Positions 30,889-40,814 of a stretch of DNA of 64,000 nucleotides are shown here, piece after piece. Origin of the DNA: Methylobacterium sp. AMS5 (lineage in GTDB: Bacteria > Pseudomonadota > Alphaproteobacteria > Rhizobiales > Beijerinckiaceae); assembly GCF_001542815.1 (NCBI RefSeq), contig NZ_CP006992.1:3415501-3479500 (forward strand). Reading direction: 5' to 3'. The position numbers and the translations under genes are program-made. The notes under the pieces were generated by a model. The model made no database searches and was not told the DNA's origin. It saw nothing but the letters and a program-made list of their open reading frames with translations. Positions within the stretch are counted from its first letter, which is position 1. Each line of letters starts with the position of its first letter.

Positions 30889-31953
30889 TCAGGCCCCGAT
30901 GCGCTCGGCCGGAAAGCGGAGTTCGACGGCGGTGCCCGCCGGATCGCGCGGCCGGACGCGGATCGTACCGCCGACCTGCCGGCTCAGAACGTCGATCAGC
31001 GTCGCCTCAAAGCTCCCGCCGCCCGCCGCGCTCAGACCGATCCCGTCATCCTCCACCGCCACCGTGACGTCCGCCCCATCATGGGCGATGCGAACGGTCA
31101 GCCGGCCGGCCCGGAACGGGAACGCGTGGCGGACGGCGTTGGAGACAACCTCGTTGACGATGAGTGCGAGCGGTCCCGCCGCCTCGGGCCGGACGCGGAG
31201 CGGCGCCAGATCGAGCGCAAGCGCAATGTCGCTCCGGCCCGAGGCCTCGACCAGGGTCTCGGCGATCTCGCGGACGAGATCGGCGAGATCGTGGCCCGCA
31301 CTCTCTTCCGTCGGGGCGGACTGGCGATAGAGCGTGCTGAGCGCATCGATGCGCCCGATCGCCTCGCCGAGCGCCGCGCGAACCGCCGGATCGGCGCTGT
31401 TGCCGCTCTGAAGCGTCAGCATGGCCGAGATCATCTGGAGATCGTTGCGGGCGCGATGCCCGATCTCGCGCAGCAAGAGGTCGTTCGCATCGAGGGCTAC
31501 CTGCGTCCGGTCGCGCTCGGCGGCGAGCGCGTGGCGCTCGCTCACGTCGAACTGCGAGGCGAAGTAGAACAGCAGCGTGCCGTCCTCGTCGTGGACGGGG
31601 CTGATATACAGCGCGTTGTGGAAGGTCGAGCCGTCCTTGCGGTAGTTGAGAAGCTCTTCATGCACGTCCCGCTCGGCATCGATCGCGGCACGGATCCGCG
31701 CCACCGCGTCGAAATCGGTGCCGGGCCCCTGCAGGAAGCGGCAATTGCGGCCCGTCACCTCCAGCCGCGTGTACCCGGTGAGCCGTAGGAACGCGTCGTT
31801 GGCGTAGATGATCGGATTGTCGAGCCGGCGCGGATCCGTGATGATCATCGCCATGCGCGTGGCCCGCACGGCCGCCGCGAAGGGATCGCCCTTGCCGGAA
31901 CGGACGCTGGCCCGAACCCGCTCCGTCAGTTGCCAGTCGTCGCCGGGCTCCAT
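30889..31953 (-). CDS. LOV-domain blue-light sensor histidine kinase
   Basis: A 354-residue soluble kinase. Residues 25-145 form a PAS/LOV domain with the flavin-adduct motif GRNCRFLQGPGTD, whose Cys71 is the photoactive cysteine, and with NPIIYANDAFLRLTGY and NYRKDGSTFHNALYISPV. The HisKA_2-type phospho-acceptor His166 lies in LREIGHRARNDLQMISAML. The ATPase domain has NEVVSNAVRHAF and EDDGIGLSA. By family, blue light forms a flavin-cysteine adduct that activates the kinase, often in general stress control. No response regulator lies nearby. The ATG at 31953 has a GGGA site; the longer frame is low quality. Confidence 0.93.
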   Translation of the reverse strand: MEPGDDWQLTERVRASVRSGKGDPFAAAVRATRMAMIITDPRRLDNPIIYANDAFLRLTGYTRLEVTGRNCRFLQGPGTDFDAVARIRAAIDAERDVHEELLNYRKDGSTFHNALYISPVHDEDGTLLFYFASQFDVSERHALAAERDRTQVALDANDLLLREIGHRARNDLQMISAMLTLQSGNSADPAVRAALGEAIGRIDALSTLYRQSAPTEESAGHDLADLVREIAETLVEASGRSDIALALDLAPLRVRPEAAGPLALIVNEVVSNAVRHAFPFRAGRLTVRIAHDGADVTVAVEDDGIGLSAAGGGSFEATLIDVLSRQVGGTIRVRPRDPAGTAVELRFPAERIGA

Positions 31954-32128
31954 CTGTTCCCGATCGTTCCCCAGGCGCGAAGAGCACGGCCGGAGCCGCC
32001 GAGGGCGCGGCCTCACCTGACCCTGTCGCCAAAGCAGACGGCGATGACCATATCAAGCGAAATCGAGCGGGATGCACACCGGCGCGCCGACAACGCGCCA
32101 CGCCCTGCAACCACCAGAGGAAACTGCG

Positions 32129-32788
32129 ATGCTTCTGTTCCGCAAACGGCCCGAGATGCCGGCCCCGTCCGAAGTGCTGCCCGGCCGGCCGCATCCCCTG
32201 CCGACCGCCGAGCGCCATTTCGTCAACGGCAATGCCCTGAAGGGACCCTATCCGGAGGGCGTCGAGACGATCGTGCTCGGGCTCGGCTGCTTCTGGGGCG
32301 CCGAGCGCAAATTCTGGGAATTGCCCCGGGGCGTCCATGTCACCGCCGTGGGCTACGCCGGGGGCACCACGCCCAACCCGACCTACGAGGAGGTCTGCTC
32401 CGGCCTCACGGGCCACAACGAGGTCGTCCTGGTCGCCTATGACCCCGCCGTTCTGCCGCTGGAGGCCGTGCTCAAGACCTTCTTCGAGAGCCACAACCCG
32501 ACGCAAGGGTATCGCCAGGGCAACGATGTCGGCACCCAGTACCGCTCCGGCATCTACACGGGCAGCGAGGCCCAGGCCGCGACGGCGCGGGCGGTGCGCG
32601 ATTCCTACGCGCAGGCGCTCGACGCGCGGGGCTACGGGCCGATCACGACGGAGATCGTGCCGCTCGAGACCTTCTCCTTCGCGGAAGAGTACCACCAGCA
32701 ATACCTTGCCAAGAATCCCGGCGGTTATTGCGGGCTCGGCGGCACCGGCGTGTCCTGCCCCGTCGGCGTCGGCGTCGCGGCGGAGTGA
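32129..32788 (+). CDS. msrA: Peptide-methionine (S)-S-oxide reductase
   Basis: A 219-residue repair enzyme. The catalytic Cys54 is in [15 protein letters not shown], followed by [27 protein letters not shown] and the C-terminal resolving-cysteine regions ([16 protein letters not shown]). It reduces methionine S-sulfoxide in proteins. The ATG at 32129 has GAGGAAA about eight bases upstream. It is divergent from the LOV kinase across 175 bp. Confidence 0.95.
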   Translation: MLLFRKRPEMPAPSEVLPGRPHPLPTAERHFVNGNALKGPYPEGVETIVLGLGCFWGAERKFWELPRGVHVTAVGYAGGTTPNPTYEEVCSGLTGHNEVVLVAYDPAVLPLEAVLKTFFESHNPTQGYRQGNDVGTQYRSGIYTGSEAQAATARAVRDSYAQALDARGYGPITTEIVPLETFSFAEEYHQQYLAKNPGGYCGLGGTGVSCPVGVGVAAE

Positions 32789-32892
32789 GTCTGCGCCCGG
32801 CCCCGGCAAGGCTGGCCCAAGCTTGACCGTCTTGCGGGGCCGTTGCGCCCATGCCAAATCCCGGCCCCTCGGATGGCCGGGATCGAGAGACA

Positions 32893-33396
32893 ATGCTGGA
32901 ACGTGGCTTCGAACGCTTTCTCTTCGCCTGCCGGTGGCTGCTGGCGCCGTTCTACGCCGCGCTGACGATCGCGCTCGTCGTCCTCCTGGTCCGGCTGCTG
33001 CTGGAACTCGGCCACGTCGTCACGCACGCGTTCGAATCGACCGAGTCGCAGACCATCCTCTCCGTTCTCGCGCTCGTCGATCTGACCTTCACCGGCTCGC
33101 TGCTGATCATCGTGATCTTCTCAGGGTATGAGAATTTCGTCTCGAAGTTCGATCACACCGACCACAAGGACTGGCCCACCTGGATGGGCACGATCGACTT
33201 CAGCGGGCTCAAACTGAAGCTGATCTCCTCCATCGTCGCGATCTCGGCGATCCAGCTTCTGAAGTCGTTCCTCGACCTGAAGAACTACAGCGACCGCGAC
33301 CTGTACTGGCTGGTCGGCATCCACATGGTGTTCGTGGTGTCCGGTCTGCTGATGGCGCTGACCGACCGGCTCTCGGCCGGACACCACGAGAAGTAG
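32893..33396 (+). CDS. YqhA-family (UPF0114) membrane protein
   Basis: A 167-residue protein beginning MLERGFERFLFACRWLLAPFY, typical of the TIGR00645/UPF0114 family, with four hydrophobic helices (about residues 13-38, 56-76, 108-126 and 137-155). The conserved loop FVSKFDHTDHKDWPTWMGTIDFSGLKLKL is intact. The function is not established. The ATG at 32893 matches the family length better than 32851. It converges with mepA, with only seven bases between the stops. Confidence 0.88.
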   Translation: MLERGFERFLFACRWLLAPFYAALTIALVVLLVRLLLELGHVVTHAFESTESQTILSVLALVDLTFTGSLLIIVIFSGYENFVSKFDHTDHKDWPTWMGTIDFSGLKLKLISSIVAISAIQLLKSFLDLKNYSDRDLYWLVGIHMVFVVSGLLMALTDRLSAGHHEK

Positions 33397-33403
33397 GGGC
33401 CTT

Positions 33404-34333
33404 CTACCGCGCGTGCAGCACCGCCCGGCAGGCGTCGGGCAGGCCGGCGAGCGTCATCGGCGGGCGGGGCTTCGGCGGGGTCTTGGGCTTGGGCGGATTC
33501 AGCACCGCCGCGCTGAACCAGTAATCGAGTTCGGAGCCGCAGCCGTCGCCGGAGGGCGGGGGCGCCTGGTCGTCGCAGGCGCCGTCGCCGGCCGGGCAGG
33601 CGAGGCGGATATGGTAGTGATAGTTGTGCCCGTACATCGGGCGCACCTTGGTGAGCCAGCCGCGATCCCCGCCCGCCTCGCGGCACAGCGCCTTCTTGAT
33701 CGCCGCGTTCACGAAGATCCGCGCCACCTCCGGCTGCTTGGCCGTCATGCGGATCAGCGCGGTATGCTGGCGCGTCCAGACGTCGGGGTCGATGTCGAGC
33801 CGGTCCGAGCGCACCATGTCGGTGGCCGAGGTCTCCTCGCGCTCGGCTCGGGTCATGCGGTGGTCCGGCATCGGCGTGAGCCAGACATCCACGTCGAGGC
33901 CGAGCTGGTGCGAGGCGTGGCCGGTGAGCATCGGCCCGCCGCGGGGCTGCGACATGTCGCCGACGAGAAGGCCGGGCCAGCCGGCCTGCGGCGCGCGGGC
34001 GGCGAGCCGCTCAATGAAATCCACGAGATGGGGCGTGCCCCACATCCGGTTGCGGGAGGGCCGCATCACCTGCCAGGTCGCACCGTCGAGGGGCAGCGCC
34101 TCGCCGCCGGAGAAGCAGCCCTTGGCGTAGGAGCCGAACGGCCGCGCCGGCCCGCTGGCCGGGCCGGTGACGCGGCCGAACAGGGCCTTGGCCGGCGTCG
34201 AAGGATCGTTCGGGTTGGCGAGCGGCGGCAGCGGCTTCGGGTTGACGCTGCCGCGGTCCTGCGCCGCGGCCGGGCTCAGCAGCGCCGGAAGGGCAAGCGC
34301 GAGGGCAGGGAGTGTCAGGCGGGTCAGCGGCAT
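33404..34333 (-). CDS. mepA: Penicillin-insensitive murein endopeptidase
   Basis: A 309-residue periplasmic LAS metallopeptidase with a signal peptide (residues 1-24, ending SPAAAQ). Zinc-site motifs are visible: GHASHQLGLDVDVWLTPMPDHRMT (with the HxxxxxxxD pattern) and MYGHNYHYHIRLACPAGDGACDDQ (HxH). It cleaves D-Ala-meso-DAP cross-links in peptidoglycan. The C-terminal DGCGSELDYWF is also family-typical. The start at 34333 gives the signal peptide; the frame extends to 34423. Confidence 0.94.
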   Translation of the reverse strand: MPLTRLTLPALALALPALLSPAAAQDRGSVNPKPLPPLANPNDPSTPAKALFGRVTGPASGPARPFGSYAKGCFSGGEALPLDGATWQVMRPSRNRMWGTPHLVDFIERLAARAPQAGWPGLLVGDMSQPRGGPMLTGHASHQLGLDVDVWLTPMPDHRMTRAEREETSATDMVRSDRLDIDPDVWTRQHTALIRMTAKQPEVARIFVNAAIKKALCREAGGDRGWLTKVRPMYGHNYHYHIRLACPAGDGACDDQAPPPSGDGCGSELDYWFSAAVLNPPKPKTPPKPRPPMTLAGLPDACRAVLHAR

Positions 34334-34469
34334 GCGCGGTGGCTCGTCCGGGATGGCGGGGCGGGATGGGGCAAGGGGCGGCAAGAGCAGGGGCAGGACT
34401 GGCCGGAACGTGCCCGGCCGCATGGGCGTTTTTTATGGCAAGCTGTAACAACGTTGCAGGATGATCGCC

Positions 34470-34865
34470 ATGGATCCGGTTCGTTCCGAAACTGCGGCCG
34501 ATGCGGCGCCCGCGCCCCGCAGCCTGATCGCGAGCGATCGCGTCATCGGCACCGAGGTGCGCCGGACCGACGGGAGCAAGGTCGGCCGCATCGAGCGGCT
34601 GATGCTCGACAAGCGCTCGGGCCGCGTCGCCTATGCGGTGATGAGCTTCGGCGGCTTTCTCGGCATGGGCGAGGCGTATTTCACGCTGCCCTGGGCGGTG
34701 CTGCGATACGACACCGGTCTCGACGCCTACGTCGTCGACATCACCGAGGAACAGCTGCGTGACGCGCCCGCCCGCTCGCCCGAGGGCGGCGACCCGGAGG
34801 ACGAGCGCGCCTGGGAGGAGCACGTCCACCGCTACTACAACGCGGCGCCGTATTGGGGGATCTGA
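34470..34865 (+). CDS. PRC-barrel domain protein
   Basis: A 131-residue protein with one PRC-barrel domain (about residues 18-95): LIASDRVIGTEVRRTDGSKVGRIERLMLDKRSGRVAYAVMSFGG and FTLPWAVLRYDTGLDAYVVDIT. Stand-alone PRC-barrel proteins are frequent in Methylobacterium and are thought to be stress or surface-adaptor proteins. I prefer ATG 34470, with AGGA eight bases upstream, over ATG 34461, which directly abuts the AGG. The C-terminal tail is acidic and ends YNAAPYWGI, a pattern typical of this group. Confidence 0.88.
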   Translation: MDPVRSETAADAAPAPRSLIASDRVIGTEVRRTDGSKVGRIERLMLDKRSGRVAYAVMSFGGFLGMGEAYFTLPWAVLRYDTGLDAYVVDITEEQLRDAPARSPEGGDPEDERAWEEHVHRYYNAAPYWGI

Positions 34866-34872
34866 GGACGCC

Positions 34873-35220
34873 TTACGGCCGCGTCAGGAACCCGATCGGC
34901 TCCCGCGGCGGCTGGCCGAGCCAGACCAGCACCGCCCCGAGACCGAGCCCGAACAGGGCCGCCGGGACGAGGCCGAGCGGCGTCAGCAGCACCGTCTCCG
35001 CCCAGGGCGCCGCCTTCCGGATCGTGGCCCCCAGGGCGGTGATCCGCTCCTGCGGCAGGGACTGGATCAGTTCGGCGAGGCTCGTCACCCGCAGGCCATT
35101 ATTGGCGATGGAGCGGGCGCCGTCGTAGCAGAGCTGCACGAAGCCCGCCGCCATCACCACGAGCCCGAGCGCCCGGCTGAAGAACGGCAGTCCGAGGAAA
35201 CGGGAAACGGTTCGCAGCAT
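34873..35220 (-). CDS. Small membrane protein, unassigned
   Basis: A 115-residue protein with two hydrophobic helices (about residues 10-33, FFSRALGLVVMAAGFVQLCYDGARS, and 82-102, LGLVPAALFGLGLGAVLVWLG) linked by a helical segment (SLAELIQSLPQERITAL). GAGGG lies six bases before ATG 35220. The sequence pattern is known as a conserved hypothetical in Methylobacteriaceae. It converges with the PRC-barrel gene and lies downstream of nhaA on the same strand by 85 bp. Confidence 0.7.
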   Translation of the reverse strand: MLRTVSRFLGLPFFSRALGLVVMAAGFVQLCYDGARSIANNGLRVTSLAELIQSLPQERITALGATIRKAAPWAETVLLTPLGLVPAALFGLGLGAVLVWLGQPPREPIGFLTRP

Positions 35221-35305
35221 GTTCGCCCTCGCGCGGGATGACGGGCCGGAGGACGGACCACCTGCCACCGCGACGCTTCCGGCCTGAGTAGGCCGAGGCC
35301 GGAGG

Positions 35306-36547
35306 TCAAGGCAAGCGGTCGGACCCGGCTTCGAGGTCCCGGCGCGGGCTCGCCTCCCGCGCCTTCGCCCGGGCGAGCAGCACGGCACCGAACAGCGCCG
35401 AGAGCAGCGAACCGCCGAGAACGCCGAGCTTGGTCTCGGTCTCGTGCAGGCCATCCGTGAAGGCGAGCGCCCCGATGAACAGGCTCATGGTGAAGCCGAT
35501 TCCGCAGAGGAGGGCGACGCCGTAGACTTGGACCCAGGTCGCACCGGCCGGTCGGGAAACGAGGCCAAGGGCGGCGGCGAGCCGCACGCTCGCGAAGATG
35601 CCGACCTGCTTGCCGATGAACAGGCCGAGCGCAACGCCGAGGGTCACGGGCTCAATCAGCGCCCGCGCCGGCAAGCCGAGGAGCGTCACCCCGGCATTGG
35701 CGAAGCCGAAGATCGGCACGATCAGGAACGAGACCCAGGGCGTCAGGGCGTGTTCCAGACGGTGCAGGGGCGACGTCACGTCCTCCGGCCGGCCCGGACT
35801 CGGACGGATCGGCACGAACAGGGCGAGCAGCACGCCGGCCACCGTGGCGTGAACGCCGGAGCGCAGGACGAATACCCAGAGGACGAGGCCCGCGAGGAGA
35901 TAGGGCAGGAGCGCGCGCACACCGAGGCGGTTGAGGGAAAACAGCACGGCCAGCATCCCGGCCGAGGCCGCCAGCATCGTGGTATCGAGCTGCCCCGTGT
36001 AGAACAGCGCGATGATGACCACGGCGCCGAGATCGTCGACGATGGCCACCGCCGACAGAAAGATCTTGAGCGAAACGGGCACGCGCGAGCCCAGGAGCGC
36101 GAGGACGCCCAGCGCGAAGGCGATGTCGGTGGCGGCGGGGATCGCCCAGCCCCGAGCCGTGGGCTGCCCGGCGTTGAAGGCGAGATAGACCAGGGCCGGC
36201 ACGGCCATGCCCGCCGCCGCGGCCAGCCCCGGCAGCACCCGGTCGGGCCACGTGCGCAGGCGCCCGTCCAATCCCTCCCGCTTGATCTCGAGGCCGACCA
36301 GCAGGAAGAACACGACCATCAGGCCGTCGTTGATCCAGTGCATCAGGCTCAAGGGCCCGAGATGGATGTGAAGCAGGTGGTGATAGGCCTGTGCCAGGGG
36401 CGAATTGGCGACCGCGAGCGCGGCGCCCGCGGCGGCCATGAGCACGATGCCGCCGGCCGCCTCGTTCGTGAGAAAGCGGCGCGTCGCCGAGTATGAGCGC
36501 TGCAGACGGCGCGGGAGCGCACGGACGGAGGGGGGCGGCGGCTTCAT
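35306..36547 (-). CDS. nhaA: Na+/H+ antiporter NhaA
   Basis: A 413-residue, 12-helix antiporter with the family hallmarks [53 protein letters not shown] and the ion-binding aspartate pair in [21 protein letters not shown], plus [16 protein letters not shown]. It exports sodium using the proton gradient. An upstream in-frame ATG at 36610 would add 21 Pro/Gly-rich residues and lies nine bases after the tlpA stop with AAGG in front, so it remains a possible true start. The frame is co-directional with the TlpA-like gene. Confidence 0.93.
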   Translation of the reverse strand: MKPPPPSVRALPRRLQRSYSATRRFLTNEAAGGIVLMAAAGAALAVANSPLAQAYHHLLHIHLGPLSLMHWINDGLMVVFFLLVGLEIKREGLDGRLRTWPDRVLPGLAAAAGMAVPALVYLAFNAGQPTARGWAIPAATDIAFALGVLALLGSRVPVSLKIFLSAVAIVDDLGAVVIIALFYTGQLDTTMLAASAGMLAVLFSLNRLGVRALLPYLLAGLVLWVFVLRSGVHATVAGVLLALFVPIRPSPGRPEDVTSPLHRLEHALTPWVSFLIVPIFGFANAGVTLLGLPARALIEPVTLGVALGLFIGKQVGIFASVRLAAALGLVSRPAGATWVQVYGVALLCGIGFTMSLFIGALAFTDGLHETETKLGVLGGSLLSALFGAVLLARAKAREASPRRDLEAGSDRLP

Positions 36548-36619
36548 GCCGAGACCCGTTGCCCGCCCCGGGCCGGCACCGCAACCCGGCTGGCTCGAAA
36601 AGTCATGCACCTTGGAAAA

Positions 36620-37261
36620 TCAGGAGGATTTTGCCAGCGCCGCCCGGATCAGCCGCTTGCCGTCCTCGCTCGACCATTCGGCCGGGCCCTTCATCACACC
36701 GAGCGTGCAGCCCTTGGCGTCGATCAGCATCGTCGTCGGCAGCCCCGTGGAGCCGACCGCCGACTGGATCGCCGGCAGCACCTTGCCCTCGGGATCGCCG
36801 TAATAGGTCAGATGCGCGATGCCGTTGGCCTTGAACCATGCGGGCGGCTTGTCGAGGTTGCGCGTCTCGACATTGATCGCCACCACTTGGAACGTGTCGC
36901 CGCCGAGTTCCCCCTGAAGGCGGTCGAGGGCCGGCATCTCCGCCTTGCAGGGGGCACACCACGTCGCCCACAGGTTCACCAGGAGCAGTTTACCGCGCAA
37001 GGACGCGAGATCGGTCGGCGCGCCGTCCGGGCCCTTGAAGGCGACGGCGGGTGCCGGCTTCGGCGGAGCGGACGCGTCGAAAGCAGCCACGTCGCCGCGG
37101 GCCAGCGGCGCGAGCCGGGCCGCGACCGGGGCGGCTTCGGCGCAGGGGCCGGAGGCCGCGAGGTTGCCGAGGTTCGAGCCCGTCCCGTATAGGGCAAGGC
37201 CGCCGACGAGGACGGCGGCGAGCGCGCCGCCCGCGGCAAGGATTTTCGGGGTCGCCGTCAC
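36620..37261 (-). CDS. TlpA-like thiol:disulfide interchange protein
   Basis: A 213-residue membrane-anchored periplasmic thioredoxin. An N-terminal helix (about residues 8-25) precedes a thioredoxin fold with the active site Cys102-Ala-Pro-Cys105 in [20 protein letters not shown]. The TlpA/ResA-type features ([28 protein letters not shown]) are intact. Rhizobial TlpA reduces cysteines for cytochrome oxidase CuA assembly, so a link to the cox operon is plausible though the genes are far apart. It is divergent from argH with only 39 bp between the starts, so the promoters must overlap. Confidence 0.9.
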   Translation of the reverse strand: MTATPKILAAGGALAAVLVGGLALYGTGSNLGNLAASGPCAEAAPVAARLAPLARGDVAAFDASAPPKPAPAVAFKGPDGAPTDLASLRGKLLLVNLWATWCAPCKAEMPALDRLQGELGGDTFQVVAINVETRNLDKPPAWFKANGIAHLTYYGDPEGKVLPAIQSAVGSTGLPTTMLIDAKGCTLGVMKGPAEWSSEDGKRLIRAALAKSS

Positions 37262-37300
37262 GGCCGAACCTCGTTTCGCGTGCGGAAGGTGGGATCAGCC

Positions 37301-38692
37301 ATGAGCAACCGGATGTGGGGTGGACGCTTCGCCAGCGGCCCGGCCGAGATCATGGAGGAGATCAACGCCTCCATCGGGTTCGACAGGCGTCTCGCATCCC
37401 AGGACATCCGCGGCTCGCTGGCGCATGTCGCGATGCTGGGGAGCCAAGGCATCCTGCCGGCCGAGGATGTGGCAGCCATCGAAGCCGGGCTCAAGTCCGT
37501 CGAGGCGGAGATCGCGCGCGGCCAATTCGTCTTCCGGCGCGAGTTGGAGGACATCCACATGGCGGTGGAGAGCCGCCTGACCGAGATCGTCGGCCCCGCC
37601 GCCGGGCGCCTGCACACCGCCCGCTCGCGCAACGATCAGGTCGCCACCGACATGCGGCTATGGGTGCGCGACACCCTCGACGCCCTCGACGCGCAGGTCG
37701 CCGACCTGCAGCGGGCGCTGGCCGAGACGGCGGTGAAGCATGCCGGGACGGTGATGCCGGGCTTTACCCACCTTCAATCGGCCCAGCCCGTCACCTTCGG
37801 CCACCATTGCCTGGCCTATGTCGAGATGCTGGCGCGCGACCGCGGCCGGTTCCGCGACGCGCGGGCGCGGCTCAACGAATGCCCGCTCGGCGCCGCCGCA
37901 CTCGCCGGCACCTCCTTTCCGATCGACCGGCACGCCACGGCCGCCGCCCTCGGCTTCGACCGGCCGACCGCGAACTCGCTCGATTCCGTGGCCGACCGCG
38001 ACTTCGCGCTCGAATCGCTCTCGGCGGCCTCGATCTGCGCGGTCCACCTCTCGCGCTTCGCCGAGGAGCTGGTGGTGTGGACCTCGGCGCAGTTCGGCTT
38101 CGTGCGGCTCTCCGACGGCTTCACCACCGGCTCGTCGATCATGCCGCAGAAGCGCAATCCCGACGCCGCCGAACTCGTGCGGGCCAAGGCGGGCCGCATC
38201 ATCGGCGCGCTCACGGGCCTGCTCATCGTGATGAAAGGCCTGCCGCTCGCCTATTCGAAGGACATGCAGGAGGACAAGGAAGGCACCTTCGACGCCCTGC
38301 AATCGCTCTCGCTGTGCCTTGCGGCCATGGCCGGCATGGTGCGCGACCTCGAACCCGTGGCCGAGACGCTCAAGCGCGCGGCGGGTTCGGGCTACGCCAC
38401 GGCGACCGATCTCGCCGACTGGCTGGTGCGCGAGCTGAACATGCCGTTCCGGCAGGCCCACCACGTCACCGGCCGCGTCGTCGCGGCGGCCTCCGAGCGC
38501 GGGATCGGGTTGGAGGAACTCTCCCTCGAGGCCATGCAGGCGATCGAGCCGGGAATCACGGGGGCCGTCTTCGCGGTTCTCGGCGTCGAGAACTCGGTGG
38601 CGAGCCGCATCAGCTACGGCGGCACCGCGCCGGACAACGTGCGCCGGCAGGCGGAAATCTGGCTGGAAAGGCTCGGCCCTGTGGAGAAGTAG
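37301..38692 (+). CDS. argH: Argininosuccinate lyase
   Basis: A 463-residue fumarase/aspartase-superfamily enzyme that splits argininosuccinate into arginine and fumarate. The signature [12 protein letters not shown] contains the catalytic serine loop. Other blocks are [31 protein letters not shown] and [17 protein letters not shown] ([14 protein letters not shown]). The ATG at 37301 has a strong GGAAGG site and gives [10 protein letters not shown], the usual N-terminus. Confidence 0.97.
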   Translation: MSNRMWGGRFASGPAEIMEEINASIGFDRRLASQDIRGSLAHVAMLGSQGILPAEDVAAIEAGLKSVEAEIARGQFVFRRELEDIHMAVESRLTEIVGPAAGRLHTARSRNDQVATDMRLWVRDTLDALDAQVADLQRALAETAVKHAGTVMPGFTHLQSAQPVTFGHHCLAYVEMLARDRGRFRDARARLNECPLGAAALAGTSFPIDRHATAAALGFDRPTANSLDSVADRDFALESLSAASICAVHLSRFAEELVVWTSAQFGFVRLSDGFTTGSSIMPQKRNPDAAELVRAKAGRIIGALTGLLIVMKGLPLAYSKDMQEDKEGTFDALQSLSLCLAAMAGMVRDLEPVAETLKRAAGSGYATATDLADWLVRELNMPFRQAHHVTGRVVAAASERGIGLEELSLEAMQAIEPGITGAVFAVLGVENSVASRISYGGTAPDNVRRQAEIWLERLGPVEK

Positions 38693-38789
38693 GGGTAACC
38701 CTGCGGGAACAGGCACGGAAAATGCCGCGTTCAGGTTTCAGCTAGCTGAGCTTGGCTATCCGACCGTTCGAACCTGCGGAGTGCCGTCG

Positions 38790-39101
38790 ATGAACGTTGA
38801 GAGTTGGATCACTGTCGAGGAGACGCCGGCCCTGGCCGCGGAGGCGATGGCGGTCATCGACGCTCGCCTCGCACGGCTCACCGAGGCGGAACGGGGCGCC
38901 TTCTGGGCCTCGATCCGCAAGGCCTACAACACGCCCTACAACGATCCGGTGAAGCCGGCGCAGCCCAAGCCGGTCGAGCCGGCGCCCGGCTCCGCCCCAT
39001 CGGCGGTCGAGATCCGTCTTCCCGCGATCGATCCGTCGATCGACCTGCCCGCGGCGGCCCTCGCCTCTGCGGCGCTCGCAGCGGAGATGCGGGTGGCCTG
39101 A
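38790..39101 (+). CDS. Hypothetical protein
   Basis: A 103-residue protein, starting at ATG 38790 with GGAG eight bases upstream. The N-terminal part is helical (TPALAAEAMAVIDARLARLTEAERGAFWASIRKAYNTPYNDPV) and the middle is Pro-rich. There is no signal or membrane segment. I do not recognise a family. It follows argH by 97 bp and may be expressed with it. Confidence 0.55.
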   Translation: MNVESWITVEETPALAAEAMAVIDARLARLTEAERGAFWASIRKAYNTPYNDPVKPAQPKPVEPAPGSAPSAVEIRLPAIDPSIDLPAAALASAALAAEMRVA

Positions 39102-39257
39102 CAGCGCGTCCGACGGAGGCAGGCTGCGTCAACGGGTACGGCCCATGGCCGTTTTACGGTTAATCGGAGCGGTCAGGGGTTTCCTGTTCCGCTGCAGGCC
39201 GTCATCCTGACGGCGCGCGAAGATGGCCGGCCCGGCCGTCCGTACACCCGAGTAAAG

Positions 39258-39941
39258 ATGCAGCGGCACCGCCTTTCGATCTCTCATCCCGCCTCTCGTC
39301 CCGGCCACCCCCTGGCGGCCCTCGTGCTGGCCGTCGCGGCCGCCGCGTCTCTGCCCGGACCGTCCGGTCACGCCCAGGCGCAGGAGGGCATACAGGGAGC
39401 CGAGATCATCCTCGCCCGGTCGAGCCGCCGCCAACCGAAGAGTTCGGCGCTGCCGCCGGGGATGCAGCAGGCCGTCCCGCTGGCGGTGTTCGGCGACTGG
39501 AACGTCTTCACCAACGGCGCCCAGGGCCGCGACAAGCTCTGCTACGTCATCGCCCAGCCGACGGCCCGCAGCCCCAAGACGCTCGCGCGCGACACCGGCT
39601 ACCTGTTCGTGACCTTCCCCAAGGGCGGCGCCCAGGGGGAGATCGCGGTGATGCTCGGCTTCAAGCCGAAGCCGGCCGCAGCGCAAGGAAAGCCCGGCGC
39701 GGCCGCCGCCCCGAGCGACCCCTACCTCACGGTCGGCAGCACCCGCTACGGCCTCGTGGCGAAGGACGAGAATGCCTGGATCCAGAACCAGGCCGACGAG
39801 CCGCGCATCGTCACGGAGATGAGCCGGACCCAGACCGCGACGGTCCGCACGACCTCACAACGCGGCAAGCCGACTCAGGACGACTACGCTTTGGGCGGCT
39901 TTGCCGATGCGCTCAAGCGCGCACGCGAGGAGTGCAAGTAG
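39258..39941 (+). CDS. Invasion-associated locus B (IalB) family protein
   Basis: A 227-residue secreted protein with a signal peptide (about residues 1-41, ending HAQAQ). The body has the IalB pattern: FGDWNVFTNGAQGRDKLCYVIAQP, YLFVTFPKGG, EIAVMLGFKP, and the C-terminal GFADALKRAREECK with a cysteine likely to pair with the first. The family is widespread in Rhizobiales; the name comes from Bartonella and does not imply pathogenicity here. The function is unknown. Confidence 0.85.
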   Translation: MQRHRLSISHPASRPGHPLAALVLAVAAAASLPGPSGHAQAQEGIQGAEIILARSSRRQPKSSALPPGMQQAVPLAVFGDWNVFTNGAQGRDKLCYVIAQPTARSPKTLARDTGYLFVTFPKGGAQGEIAVMLGFKPKPAAAQGKPGAAAAPSDPYLTVGSTRYGLVAKDENAWIQNQADEPRIVTEMSRTQTATVRTTSQRGKPTQDDYALGGFADALKRAREECK

Positions 39942-40062
39942 GTCTTCGCATCCGAGGGCTGCATCGCCGGCCTTTCGCGCGGGCAGCCGATCCGGAATCA
40001 TCCCAAACGGGCGTGACCGTCTCGCGATCGAGGACGCGTCTGAAACGAACGCCGCAAAAACA

Positions 40063-40092
40063 AGCCGGCGGCCCGAAGCGGCGCCGCCGGCT
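40063..40092 (-). terminator. Intrinsic terminator between convergent genes
   Basis: AGCCGGCGGC (40063-40072) and GCCGCCGGCT (40083-40092) form a perfect 10-bp stem. On the minus strand it is followed by TTGTTTTTG, so it ends the 84-residue hypothetical gene. On the plus strand it may also stop transcripts of the IalB-family gene. Confidence 0.75.
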
Positions 40093-40118
40093 GTCTTCAT
40101 GCGGAGCGTCGCGGAGGG

Positions 40119-40373
40119 TCACACCACCGCGCGCAGGCGTGGCTGGCGGCCTTTCTCGCGCGCTGCACGGGCAGCTTGCTCCACGGTGCGGAACAGCGTG
40201 CCGTCGAGCCCGTCGAAGCGGCGCTCTGACGAGAAGAAGCGGACACCGCCGCGCTCGGGCACGGCAATGCCGGCGGTGATGTCGCCGATCTCGATCACGC
40301 GGGCGGGGGTCGCATCCGCGACGGAGAGATCGAGCGTGTCATCGTCGAGGTAAGCGGTCTGGGCACGGGTCAT
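40119..40373 (-). CDS. Small hypothetical protein
   Basis: An 84-residue protein (MTRAQTAYLDDDTLDLSVADATPARVI at the start), with a mixed-charge composition, no membrane segment, and a basic C-terminus (AARAAREKGRQPRLRAVV). AGGAG lies 11 bases from the ATG, somewhat far. A good terminator follows. I recognise no domain. Confidence 0.6.
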   Translation of the reverse strand: MTRAQTAYLDDDTLDLSVADATPARVIEIGDITAGIAVPERGGVRFFSSERRFDGLDGTLFRTVEQAARAAREKGRQPRLRAVV

Positions 40374-40814
40374 GACGGGGTGAACTCCTGCGGCCGTCGT
40401 CGGCCGGTTATCGGCAAGGCGTTCGCGGGCGCTGCTTTAGCCCACGGATGTGACTGTCTGCCGACAACATCCCCACGCCCGGACACTCCATCCGCCGGGC
40501 AACCTCGACTTCTTCCAAATAAAGATACCATTCACGGCCAGTCCTCCTCTCTCGCGAGGACCACGGCGCAAGTGCGTCGTGATGCATTAGCGTTTGATAA
40601 CGCGGCGCAAGCTTGCCACTACAAATCACCGCGGCGCGAAGTCGTTCGCACGGTCTAAAGATGAGGTGTCCAACCCTAACCGTCAACGGAATGTTCTTTC
40701 GAAGTTCAGCTTGACAGAGAAAGTTCGCGCCGCGATTCGGCCGATCCGCGGCGCGTCTCGTCTGTCGGGGAAGGGCCTACGCCAGATCTAGCAAAGCCCG
40801 GGCCGAAACCGGCC
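40374..40814. other. AT-richer non-coding region
   Basis: This 441-bp region has lower GC than the rest of the window, especially 40500-40730. The open frames in it are short, overlapping and unlike known proteins. CGGCGCAAG occurs twice (about 40565 and 40603) and a TTGACA hexamer is at about 40711. It may be a decayed gene or a promoter-rich spacer. No supported gene is seen. Confidence 0.45.

Noticed and set aside
36548..36610. Longer N-terminus for NhaA from ATG 36610
   Set aside because: Not excluded, but the extra 21 residues are Pro/Gly-rich and absent from the family; the shorter start was chosen.
40380..40791. Three overlapping short frames on both strands
   Set aside because: They overlap one another, lack ribosome sites and motifs, and lie in compositionally odd DNA.
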